From contig JAJDAN010000060.1 of the NCBI GenBank assembly GCA_029261855.1, positions 1-64,000 on the forward strand: DNA of 64,000 nucleotides, written 5' to 3'. Below the pieces are notes generated by a model. That model saw nothing but the letters and a program-made list of their open reading frames with translations. It ran no database searches and was not told the DNA's origin. This DNA is from Deltaproteobacteria bacterium. GTDB lineage: Bacteria > Myxococcota_A > UBA9160 > UBA4427. This document shows positions 1 to 8,306 of this stretch, piece by piece; the first letter of the stretch is position 1, and the number at the start of each line of letters is the position of its first letter. Made by a program: the position numbers and the translations under genes.

Positions 1-367
<367 letters not shown>

Positions 368-512
368 ATCTTCTTCTTGCACTGCGCAAGCAGCTGGCAG
401 GTCGACGACAGGCGTCCATACCACTGGACACAGAAAATCATTCAATTATCGAGGCCGTTGGCCTTGCAATCGAAACACGCGACCGCCGCGAGACCGGGCG
501 GATCGATAGGTA
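368..512 (+). other. 23S-5S intergenic spacer
   Basis: About 145 bases separate the 23S and 5S genes. I looked for a tRNA cloverleaf (T-loop GTTCRANNC, CCA end) and saw none. The spacer presumably holds processing sites, but no clear long stem was found by eye. Confidence 0.6.
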
Positions 513-631
<119 letters not shown>

Positions 632-634
632 TCT

Positions 635-680
635 TTTTTCGAAAGCCCCGCAAGCAATATGCTTGCGGGGCTTTCTGCGC
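635..680 (+). terminator. Terminator of the rRNA operon
   Basis: A perfect 15-bp stem, GAAAGCCCCGCAAGC at 641-655 and GCTTGCGGGGCTTTC at 661-675, with loop AATAT. It is preceded by a T6 run (634-639) right after the 5S gene and ends in CTTTCTG. The position directly after 5S rRNA fits termination of the rRNA operon. Confidence 0.85.
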
Positions 681-690
681 TGAAGGCTCG

Positions 691-724
691 AGAACCCCGC
701 ACGCGAAAGCGTGCGGGGTTTCTT
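691..724. terminator. Second hairpin between the rRNA operon and the convergent lipoprotein gene
   Basis: A perfect 12-bp stem, AACCCCGCACGC (693-704) and GCGTGCGGGGTT (709-720), around a GAAA tetraloop, followed by TCTTCG. It lies between the rRNA operon and the 3' end of the minus-strand lipoprotein gene, so it could act on transcripts from either side. The T tract is weak on both strands. Confidence 0.6.
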
Positions 725-766
725 CGTTCAGGACTGTTTTCGAAACGCTCTGAAGAAGTGCGAGCG

Positions 767-1381
767 CTACTCGGGTTTCGAGGTTGCAGCGCCGACGGCG
801 GGAAAGCCTTGGAGGATCTTCTGGATCGCTGTCGAGATTGCTTCGTTCCGGTTCTCGCTGCTCGATCGGGATAGCCGCTTCGATGCCCAGCCCACCCAGG
901 CGGCTTGCTTGGTGCGGCGGTCGAAGAACTCGAGGGTGAGGGTGCCTTCCGTGATCTGCTGGCTGCGGACGCTCGAGCCGCCGTACCAGCCGCCGTATCG
1001 GTAGCTCCCATAGAAGCCGACGTTCGGGGTCTCGATGATCTCGGTTCGTTCTTCGGTCCCCAGTCCGTAGGAGACGATGAGATCCGCGGCCTCGCGATCG
1101 TCCGTCTCGCGCCAACCCTTCGCCTTCAGCTCGGCCGCGACCGCGGCGCGGATGCGCGAGTCATCGATCGGGCTGAGCGGAGGTCCCTCGGTCACGCCCT
1201 TGACCTGGGGGATCAGTGGTTCCGGACTGATCCACGCGTAGCTCGCATACGCGCTGAAATCGGCCGCGGGGTTCGTGTCCGTCGAGACGCGGATCGGGCT
1301 TTCGCACGCGATCACCACGAAGCCGACGACTGCCAGCAGGGCGGTCCTTCGGAGCAGAGTGGAGAGAGTGGAGGCCGGCAT
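767..1381 (-). CDS. DUF4136-type lipoprotein
   Basis: A 204-residue predicted lipoprotein. The N-terminus has a twin-Arg charged start (LLRR), a hydrophobic stretch and the lipobox VVIAC with the lipidated Cys at residue 26. The rest matches the general pattern of DUF4136 proteins: an FSAYASYAW segment after the lipobox, a central IRAAVAAELKAKGW segment, and a C-terminal EGTLTLEFFDRRTKQ...WVGWA segment. DUF4136 proteins are small envelope lipoproteins of unknown function. It is convergent with the rRNA operon and divergent from the next gene; no operon partner is visible. Confidence 0.8.
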   Translation of the reverse strand: MPASTLSTLLRRTALLAVVGFVVIACESPIRVSTDTNPAADFSAYASYAWISPEPLIPQVKGVTEGPPLSPIDDSRIRAAVAAELKAKGWRETDDREAADLIVSYGLGTEERTEIIETPNVGFYGSYRYGGWYGGSSVRSQQITEGTLTLEFFDRRTKQAAWVGWASKRLSRSSSENRNEAISTAIQKILQGFPAVGAATSKPE

Positions 1382-1505
1382 CTCGTGAGCGTAGCGGAGG
1401 CGGCTTGTAAGCGATCTGCCTCACCCCGGCGCGCCGAAACGATGGGCCCTAGAATCGGGTCCCCCGACTCCGTGACGCCGCCCGGGCTTTTCCCAAGGAG
1501 CACCC

Positions 1506-2063
1506 ATGCCCCTGCGAGTGACCTTCACGCTCAGTGACAAGGACATCCGACACTTCCGGCGCCACATGAAGCAGGCGCACGCGACCGCCAGCGAGATGGG
1601 GGAGCAGTCCATCATCCGAGCCGCCGAGGGGCTGCTCGAGGAGGTCTCGGGCCTGGACCTGCCCGACTTCATTGCGGAACGCATGTCCCGGCTGCAGGTC
1701 CTGATCGACATCCTGCGCGACGAGCGCTGGGATCTCCGCGACACGGACCGGGGCCGCGTGCTTTCGGCGCTGGCCTACTTCACCGATCCGCATGACATGA
1801 TCCCCGACGCCATTCCGGGGATCGGGTACCTGGACGACGCCATCATGGTCGAGCTGATCGTCCGCGAGCTGCGGCACGACATCGATGGCTACGAGGATTT
1901 CTGCGAGGCCGAGGGGTCGCTCCGGAAGGCCTCGACCGGCACGCATGAGGATCAAGAGCGTCTGCAGGAACGGCGGCAACGTCTGCAGCGCCGGATCCGA
2001 CGCCGCAACCGCGCGTCCCGTAGTCGGACGAGTGCCCGCGGCGCGCGCCTGTCGCTCTGGTAG
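1506..2063 (+). CDS. YkvA/DUF1232 family protein
   Basis: A 185-residue protein. The segment at about residues 85-125 (VLSALAYFTDPHDMIPDAIPGIGYLDDAIMVELI) is the DUF1232 (YkvA) signature: an alanine-rich helix, DP..MIPD..PG.GYLDD, then another helix. In this family the segment is usually membrane-associated, but here it is not strongly hydrophobic. The C-terminal 35 residues are very rich in Arg and Gln, suggesting a basic tail that could bind nucleic acid or lipid. The ATG start has an upstream AAGGAG (1495-1500). It stands just before the biotin genes with no evident functional link. Function unknown. Confidence 0.75.
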   Translation: MPLRVTFTLSDKDIRHFRRHMKQAHATASEMGEQSIIRAAEGLLEEVSGLDLPDFIAERMSRLQVLIDILRDERWDLRDTDRGRVLSALAYFTDPHDMIPDAIPGIGYLDDAIMVELIVRELRHDIDGYEDFCEAEGSLRKASTGTHEDQERLQERRQRLQRRIRRRNRASRSRTSARGARLSLW

Positions 2064-2084
2064 CGCGCTCGTGATCACCACGGG

Positions 2085-3263
2085 GTGCCGACCGTGACCG
2101 AATCCTGGGGAATCCGGGCCTGGCTCGCAGACCTGGAAGAGCAGGGCATGTACCGCCGTCGCCGGGTCGTCGAGAGCCCCCAGTCCCGGGAGATCGTGGT
2201 CGACGGTCGCAGGCTGCTCAACTTCTGCAGCAACGACTACCTGGGGTTGGCGGGCGATCCGCGCGTGGCCGAAGCCTTTGCTGCCGGCGCACGGCGTTGG
2301 GGCACGGGCTCCGGTGCTTCGCACCTCATCTGCGGGCACACGGCCGCGCATCACGAGCTCGAGGATGCCCTGGCGGACTTCACCGGGCGCCCGCGCGCGT
2401 TGCTCTTTTCCACGGGCTACTCGGCGAACATGGGCGCCATCAACGGATTGCTCACCGAAGGCGACGCGGTCTTCGAGGACCGCCTCAATCACGCGTCCCT
2501 GCTCGACGGGGGCTGGATCAGTCGAGCCAACTTCCACTGGTTCGAGCACAGGGACCTCGAGGATCTCGACCGGCAGCTGGGAGAGAACGCGGACGCGCGT
2601 CGCAAGCTCGTCGTCAGCGACGGCATCTTCAGCATGGATGGAGATGCCTGCCGGCTGCCCGAGACGGTGGCCGTGGCCCGTCGCCACGGGGCCGCGCTGA
2701 TGATCGACGACGCGCACGGCATCGGGGTGCAGGGACGGGAAGGGCGCGGGCTCGTCGATCCGGACCGCTTCGATGTCGAGGCGGTCCCGGTGCTGATCGG
2801 GACCCTTGGCAAGGCGATCGGCACCTTCGGTGCCTTCGTTGCGGGCAGCGAAGACCTCGTCGAGCTGTTGATCCAGAAGGCCCGCAGCTACGTGTTCACG
2901 ACGGCGCTTCCGTCGGCTGTGGCGGTCGCCAGTCTGGCGAGCCTGGAGATCGTTCGCCGTGAAGAATGGCGTCGCGAGAAGCTTGCCGACCTGGTGGCCC
3001 GCTTTCGGGCCGGAGCCGATTCGCTGGGGCTCGAGCTGCTGCCTTCTTCTTCGCCGATCCAGCCGGTGATCGTGGGCGACCCGGGGCGGGCCGTCGCGTT
3101 CAGCCAGGCGCTCGAGGACAGGGGCTGTCTCATCAGTGCGATCCGGCCGCCCACGGTCGCGGAGGGGACATCGCGGCTTCGCATCACGCTCACGGCGGGG
3201 CACGACGAGGCGGACATCGACCGCCTGATCGAAGCGCTCGGGTCTGCGCGGGGCACGGTCTGA
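2085..3263 (+). CDS. bioF: 8-amino-7-oxononanoate synthase
   Basis: PLP enzyme of the alpha-oxoamine synthase family that condenses pimeloyl-ACP (or -CoA) with L-alanine to give KAPA in biotin synthesis. Seen at normal length (392 aa): FCSNDYLGLA near residue 45, GSGASHLICGH near 75, the PLP-binding DDAHGIGVQG near 208, and GTLGKAIGTFGAF near 241 with the Schiff-base lysine. The GTG at 2085 is used; a second GTG three codons on (2094) is an alternative. It is the first gene of a tight bioF-bioD-bioA run (2-base gap, then an overlap). No bioB is present in the window. Confidence 0.95.
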   Translation: MPTVTESWGIRAWLADLEEQGMYRRRRVVESPQSREIVVDGRRLLNFCSNDYLGLAGDPRVAEAFAAGARRWGTGSGASHLICGHTAAHHELEDALADFTGRPRALLFSTGYSANMGAINGLLTEGDAVFEDRLNHASLLDGGWISRANFHWFEHRDLEDLDRQLGENADARRKLVVSDGIFSMDGDACRLPETVAVARRHGAALMIDDAHGIGVQGREGRGLVDPDRFDVEAVPVLIGTLGKAIGTFGAFVAGSEDLVELLIQKARSYVFTTALPSAVAVASLASLEIVRREEWRREKLADLVARFRAGADSLGLELLPSSSPIQPVIVGDPGRAVAFSQALEDRGCLISAIRPPTVAEGTSRLRITLTAGHDEADIDRLIEALGSARGTV

Positions 3264-3265
3264 CG

Positions 3266-3952
3266 GTGCTTCCGCGGGTCTTCTTCGTTACGGGCACCGA
3301 CACCGACGTCGGCAAGACGGTCGCCGCTGCCGCACTGCTGCGCGCCGCCGCAAGGCAGGGCCTCAGCACCCTGGCCGTCAAGCCCATAGCCGCAGGCTGC
3401 GAGTGGGTCGACGGCCGACTCGTGAACGACGATGCGCTGGCGCTCGCGAAGGAGATCACGCTGCCCCTCGACTACGCCGATCTGAACCCGGTCGCCCTGG
3501 AGCCGGCGATCGCTCCGCACCTCGCGGCGGCGCGCGCGAAGCGGCCCCTGGGCATGGCCGAGCTCGCGAGCCACTGTCGCCGGGTCGTGGCTCGAGGCGC
3601 CGATTGGACGTTGTTCGAAGGGGCGGGGGGCTGGCTCGTGCCCCTGAACGACAGCGAGACCCTGGCCGACCTGTGTCAGGAGATCGCTGCCGAGGTGATC
3701 CTGGTGGTCGGGCTGCGGCTCGGCTGTCTGAATCACGCGCTGCTGACCGTCGCGGACATCGCGCGGCGTGACCTGAAGCTGGCGGGCTGGGTCGCGAACG
3801 CGATCGATCCCGAGATGGCCGAACGCGAAGCCAACCTCGATACCCTCGCGCGGCGCATCGATGCCCCTTGCCTGGGCCGCGTGCCCTACGCGCCGGGTCC
3901 GGAGCTGATCGAAACCGCAGCGCGCAGCCTCGACCTGGGCGGGCTCACGTGA
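3266..3952 (+). CDS. bioD: ATP-dependent dethiobiotin synthetase
   Basis: Closes the ureido ring on 7,8-diaminononanoate using CO2 and ATP. The product is 228 aa, the normal size. The P-loop FVTGTDTDVGKT starts about residue 7, VKPIAAGCEW gives the substrate-binding Lys region, and LFEGAGGWLVPL near residue 115 is the conserved EGAGG motif. The GTG start at 3266 is two bases after the bioF stop. The frame is open further upstream, but only as a read-through inside bioF. The stop overlaps the bioA start as GTGA, indicating translational coupling. Confidence 0.94.
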   Translation: MLPRVFFVTGTDTDVGKTVAAAALLRAAARQGLSTLAVKPIAAGCEWVDGRLVNDDALALAKEITLPLDYADLNPVALEPAIAPHLAAARAKRPLGMAELASHCRRVVARGADWTLFEGAGGWLVPLNDSETLADLCQEIAAEVILVVGLRLGCLNHALLTVADIARRDLKLAGWVANAIDPEMAEREANLDTLARRIDAPCLGRVPYAPGPELIETAARSLDLGGLT

Positions 3953-5241
3953 TCGACTTCGACCGCAAGCACATCTGGCATCCCTACACGTCGATGCTCG
4001 ACCCGCTTCCGGCCTACGCGGTGGAATCGGCGTCGGGAGTTCGCATCCGTCTGACCGACGGCCGCGAGCTGGTGGACGGGATGGCGTCCTGGTGGTGCGC
4101 GATCCACGGCTACAACCACCCGGTGCTCAACGCTGCGATCCAGGACCAGCTCGGACGCATGGCCCATGTCATGTTCGGGGGGCTCACCCACGCGCCCGCG
4201 GTGGCGCTTGCCGAGCGTCTGATCGCGCTGACACCGCGAGACCTGCAGCACGTCTTCTTCAGCGACAGCGGCTCGGTGGCCGTCGAAGTCGCGATCAAGA
4301 TGGCCCTCCAGTACTGGTTTGCAGCGGGGCGCGACACCAAATCCCGACTGCTGACGATCCGCGGCGGATACCACGGTGACACCTTCGGTGCGATGGCGGT
4401 CTGCGACCCCGTCACCGGGATGCACGAGCTGTTCCGGTCGGTCCTGCCGCAGCATCTGTTCGCGCCGCGTCCGGAGAGTCGCTTCGGCGAACCGTTGTCC
4501 GGTGTCGACGCCGATGCCTTCGAATCGCTGATCCGCGCCAACCACCACGAGCTCGCCGCCGTGATCCTCGAGCCCATCGTGCAGGGCGCGGGGGGCATGT
4601 GGTTCTACTCGGCGGACTATCTCCGGCGAGTCGCGGATCTCTGCGCCGAGCTCGACGTGCTCCTCATCCTCGACGAGATCGCGACGGGCTTCGGCCGCAC
4701 CGGAAAGATGCTCGCGGGTGAGCATGCGGACGTCTCACCCGACATCTTGTGTCTCGGCAAGGCGATGACCGGCGGCACCGTCAGCCTCGCGGCCACGCTC
4801 ACGACCGCGCGTGTCGCAACGGGCATCTCGGCGGGTGGGGGTGTGCTGATGCACGGTCCCACCTTCATGGGCAATCCCCTGGCCACGGCGGTGGCGTCCG
4901 CCAGTATCGACCTCCTGCAGGCCGACGACTGGCAGGGGCGGGTGGCCGGCCTCGAGGCGCAGCTGGCGGATCAGCTACTGCCCCTGGCGGCGCATCCCGC
5001 GGTGCTCGACGTCCGGGTGCTCGGCGCCATCGGCGTCGTCCAGACCCGTCGGCCGGTCCCGGTGGCGGAACTCCAGCGCCACTTCGTGGAGCAGGGGGTC
5101 TGGATTCGTCCCTTCAACGACCTGATCTACTTGATGCCGCCCTACACGATCTCCTCAGAGGATGTGAGCCGGCTCACACGGACGATCGAGAGCGCGCTCG
5201 ATGTTCTAGAGGAGGTCCCTGTGTCGCCTGAGAACCGCTGA
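3949..5241 (+). CDS. bioA: Adenosylmethionine-8-amino-7-oxononanoate aminotransferase
   Basis: PLP-dependent class III aminotransferase that turns KAPA into 7,8-diaminopelargonate using SAM as amino donor. The 430-aa product shows the BioA-specific start HIWHPYT, then MASWWCAIHGYNHP, FFSDSGSVAVEVAIKMA, RGGYHGDTFGAM, LDEIATGFGRTG and LGKAMTGG with the PLP lysine near residue 271. The start codon GTG lies inside the bioD stop (GTGA). The order F-D-A allows sequential use of intermediates; the entry steps and bioB must be elsewhere. Confidence 0.95.
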   Translation: MIDFDRKHIWHPYTSMLDPLPAYAVESASGVRIRLTDGRELVDGMASWWCAIHGYNHPVLNAAIQDQLGRMAHVMFGGLTHAPAVALAERLIALTPRDLQHVFFSDSGSVAVEVAIKMALQYWFAAGRDTKSRLLTIRGGYHGDTFGAMAVCDPVTGMHELFRSVLPQHLFAPRPESRFGEPLSGVDADAFESLIRANHHELAAVILEPIVQGAGGMWFYSADYLRRVADLCAELDVLLILDEIATGFGRTGKMLAGEHADVSPDILCLGKAMTGGTVSLAATLTTARVATGISAGGGVLMHGPTFMGNPLATAVASASIDLLQADDWQGRVAGLEAQLADQLLPLAAHPAVLDVRVLGAIGVVQTRRPVPVAELQRHFVEQGVWIRPFNDLIYLMPPYTISSEDVSRLTRTIESALDVLEEVPVSPENR

Positions 5242-5265
5242 GACGGCGCTGGTTTTCGGCTCAAG

Positions 5266-7176
5266 GTGCCTCCGCGGACATCCGATCCGGATGTGGCTCG
5301 ACTCCAACGAGCGGAGGGGATTCCCATCGAACGCCTGACCCGATTCCACGTTCCGAACCCGGTGCCCGCGCTTTGTCTGGTCGCGATCCTGGTGGCCGGG
5401 ATGCTGGGCTGCGCAGGCACCGCCTGGGAGAAGGCTCTCGTTACGGACACCCCCCAGTCCTATCACCAGTTCATGCGGAAGTACCCGGATTCCGACCATC
5501 TCCGGGACGCCGAGGAGCGCATCGCCTTCCACAAGGTGAAGCGCCGACCCTCTCCCCAGCGCTTCGAGTCGTTCCGGCAGACCTATCCGGACAGCCGTCT
5601 CATCGCCGAACTACGACCGCTGGTGGAGTCGCAGTTCTTCGACGCGGCTCGCGCCGCCGGCACTGCCGCGGCCTACCGGTCCTTTGCCGCCGAATTTCCG
5701 AACGGGCCGTTCGCCGAGCGCGCCCTGGGCAACGCTGTATACGTGGACGCCGACGGCTTCGCCGGGCAGGCGGATGCGCTGCGGGGTTTCGCCGCCTCGC
5801 ATCCGGCGAGCGACTTCGCGGCGGAGGCCAAGCGGTCGGTCGCTGCACTCGACACGCGCGTCGGCACCCATTTCAATCGGGTCGGGCTCGTCGTGGAGAT
5901 CGCACCCGCGACCCCCGAAGCGAAGCGCCTCATGAAGGAGTTCACGGAGCGGGCGATGGACATCTACGACGACTCGGGCGTCGAGCTCGTGGCCATTCCG
6001 GAAATCGCACCGCCGGGCGCGCCTTCCGTGAGGCTCCACATCAAGCACGGAGAGGCCACCGAGAAGGCGAACATCAGCTCGGGTGACATCAGCAAGGCCG
6101 GGGCCGTGGCACACACGGTGGTCAGCCTGCGCCGGACGCCCGAAGGTCCCCCCATCTTCGAACGCTCCTTCGAGATGCGATTTGCGTCTCGCGAGCGCAT
6201 CGCGAACGCCTCGATGCTATTCGCGTCCCGCGAGGCGAAGCTCTACTGGGATCAGTTCTTCGTGCCCGTCGCGTCGTGGCAGTCGTCCGCGGCGGTTCGA
6301 CCGGCGTTCGACCTGAAGAAGAAGGTCACGGCAGTGGACGCGGTACTCGGTCGTGCCGTGGTGCTCTTCTCGGACGGTGACTTCCAGCTGATGGGGCTTG
6401 CCGATCCCGAGAAGCCGGTCGTTCTGGCACGCTACGACCGCGACTCGAAGCTCGAGCACTTCGACGGCGTGAAGATCGTCGGCGACAAGGTCATCCTTTT
6501 CGGTCAGGACGGCCTCGAAATCGTCGGGTTCTCGGCCCAGGGGCCCAAGGCCGTGGCGAAGCATGGCCGTGGGGAAGTGGGCTCGGTCGCGGCCCTGGTT
6601 CCCGCCAAGGAGGGGCTGCTGCTCGCCAGCAGCAAGGGCCTGCTGCTCACCGAAGCGGACGGCACCAATCCCGAGCGCGTCATGCGTCGCATCGTTCGCG
6701 GGATCGACTCGCTCGGCGAGACTCTCGTCTTCACCGATGGGGAATCGATCTTCGTCTCGACTCTGGCGATGCTGCGGCAGAACCGGGTCGTCGCGCAGCT
6801 ACGCCTGGGGCGAGAGTTCAAGCCCGAGCGCGTGCGCGTCGTCGAGCGGAGCGCAGTGGTGATGGGTCATGGCGGCGTCGTCGTGATCGATCTCCAGACT
6901 CCGGCCAAGCCGCGCGTCGTCTCGAAGCTGGCTCGCCAGAAGTCCGGGCAGGTGGACGATGCCGTGCGCATCGGGAAGCAGGTCTTCCTGCTGGGCGCAC
7001 GCGGCGTACAGCTGCTCGACGCCAAGGCGACGCGGATCGTCGAGGTGGTCGACGTGGTGGCCCGCGAACGCGCAGCCCGGATCGGGCGACACCTCGTGGT
7101 GGTCGGCGACCAGCAGCTGCAGGTCGTCGATGCGCTGCCGTTCGACCCGACGGCGTCGCGCCCGGCGTCGCGCTAG
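5266..7176 (+). CDS. Lipoprotein with TPR-like N-terminus and propeller-like C-terminus
   Basis: A 636-residue protein that I cannot assign to a named family. A hydrophobic segment (residues ~33-48) ends in the lipobox GMLGC with Cys49; the long leader before it suggests a start later than the GTG at 5266. Residues ~55-190 contain repeated YPDS/FPNGPFAE-type motifs typical of TPR or Sel1-like envelope proteins. Residues ~330-625 hold repeated strands of the type VVLFSDGDFQLMGLADPEKP and VVVIDLQTPAKPRVVS, resembling LVIVD-type beta-propeller repeats. It starts 24 bases after bioA but has no obvious role in biotin metabolism. Likely an envelope scaffold protein (inference). Confidence 0.6.
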   Translation: MPPRTSDPDVARLQRAEGIPIERLTRFHVPNPVPALCLVAILVAGMLGCAGTAWEKALVTDTPQSYHQFMRKYPDSDHLRDAEERIAFHKVKRRPSPQRFESFRQTYPDSRLIAELRPLVESQFFDAARAAGTAAAYRSFAAEFPNGPFAERALGNAVYVDADGFAGQADALRGFAASHPASDFAAEAKRSVAALDTRVGTHFNRVGLVVEIAPATPEAKRLMKEFTERAMDIYDDSGVELVAIPEIAPPGAPSVRLHIKHGEATEKANISSGDISKAGAVAHTVVSLRRTPEGPPIFERSFEMRFASRERIANASMLFASREAKLYWDQFFVPVASWQSSAAVRPAFDLKKKVTAVDAVLGRAVVLFSDGDFQLMGLADPEKPVVLARYDRDSKLEHFDGVKIVGDKVILFGQDGLEIVGFSAQGPKAVAKHGRGEVGSVAALVPAKEGLLLASSKGLLLTEADGTNPERVMRRIVRGIDSLGETLVFTDGESIFVSTLAMLRQNRVVAQLRLGREFKPERVRVVERSAVVMGHGGVVVIDLQTPAKPRVVSKLARQKSGQVDDAVRIGKQVFLLGARGVQLLDAKATRIVEVVDVVARERAARIGRHLVVVGDQQLQVVDALPFDPTASRPASR

Positions 7177-7299
7177 CAAGCCGACCCGCCTCCCCGCGGG
7201 CTCGTCGGCATTGGCGACCCGGCTCCATTTCTGATTCCCTCTGGCCCCTTTCGGGGTCGTCGCGACCCCATCCTCGGTCATCGCTTGGGGCGCTCAGTC

Positions 7300-8250
7300 A
7301 TGGCAATCAGTACGGACCGCCTCATGAGGCGTCTGATCCTGGGGTCCACCGCGGCGCTGCCGCGTGGCCTGCGTGTCGCCGCTCGCTATCGCTGGCTGTT
7401 GTCGCTGCAGCTCGCGCAAGCCAGGCGGTCGGACTGCGCGGTCGTGCGGCATCCGAAGACCGGCGGGACCTGGCTGCGGGTGCTGATCACGCGGCTGTAT
7501 GCGGCGAAGTACGGCCTGCCGTCCCAGCGCGTGGTTCGCACCGACGAGCTGAACAACCTCGATGGGCGGGTCCCGGTCTTTCTCTCGAGTAGCGGCTATC
7601 TCAGCTGGGAACGCGGCTGGGGCGACATCGTCGCCACCGACCCCGTGCTCCGCGAGAAGAAGCTCCTGCTGCTCGCCCGCCACCCCGGTGACATCATCGT
7701 GTCCTGGTACATCCAGTTCACCAAACGTACGAGCGCCTTCAAGCGAGAGATGATGCTCGCCGAGATGCAGGACCCGATCGACCGCGAGACCATCGACCGC
7801 TGGGACTACATCCGCCACCCGGAGATCGGTCTGCCGCACGTCATCGACTACTACAACTACTGGCACGCCAATGCCGCGCGGCTGCCCCACGCGCTGGTGG
7901 TCCGCTACGAAGATCTCCGCAGCGACACCGCCGCGCAGTGCGAGCGGATCGGTGCCTTTCTGGGGGAAGACTTCAGCCCCGCGCACATCGATGACGCCGT
8001 GGACTTCGCGTCCTTCGACAAGCTGCGCGAGAAGGAGCAGAGCGGCTACTTCGACAACCGCTCCCTCACGCTCCGAAACCCGGGGGATCCGGATACGCTC
8101 AAGGTCCGGCGCGGAAAAGTCGGCGGCTACCGCGACGATCTCGCTCCCGAGCAGGTCGCCTGGGTCGACGAGCAGATCGAGACCCGCCTGGCGAGCGCCT
8201 ATGGGTACGGCGGCGGAAGCGAGCCCGTGCGCAAGCTGGCGGCGTCTTAG
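7300..8250 (+). CDS. Sulfotransferase (PAPS-dependent), copy 1
   Basis: A 316-residue cytosolic-type sulfotransferase that probably transfers sulfate from PAPS to a carbohydrate or other acceptor. Seen: the 5'-phosphosulfate loop VRHPKTGGTWLRVL near residue 47, the 3'-phosphate motif LLLLARHPGDIIVSWY near 120, VRYEDLR near 200, and the C-terminal KVRRGKVGGY. The ATG at 7300 is preferred; a TTG five codons upstream is possible. It opens the surface-carbohydrate island and is paralogous to the protein at 12622-13473, sharing the last motif exactly. Before it lies a GGGGTCG-TCG-CGACCCC hairpin (7253-7269) of unclear role. Confidence 0.88.
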   Translation: MAISTDRLMRRLILGSTAALPRGLRVAARYRWLLSLQLAQARRSDCAVVRHPKTGGTWLRVLITRLYAAKYGLPSQRVVRTDELNNLDGRVPVFLSSSGYLSWERGWGDIVATDPVLREKKLLLLARHPGDIIVSWYIQFTKRTSAFKREMMLAEMQDPIDRETIDRWDYIRHPEIGLPHVIDYYNYWHANAARLPHALVVRYEDLRSDTAAQCERIGAFLGEDFSPAHIDDAVDFASFDKLREKEQSGYFDNRSLTLRNPGDPDTLKVRRGKVGGYRDDLAPEQVAWVDEQIETRLASAYGYGGGSEPVRKLAAS

Positions 8251-8306
8251 GGTCGACGAACGAGCGCTGGGCACGCCTGGGCACCAGGGGCGGGCACCAG
8301 GGGCGG

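Noticed and set aside
1449-3203. A 584-codon minus-strand frame opposite YkvA and bioF
   Set aside because: Antisense shadow of bioF, which has all family motifs on the plus strand.
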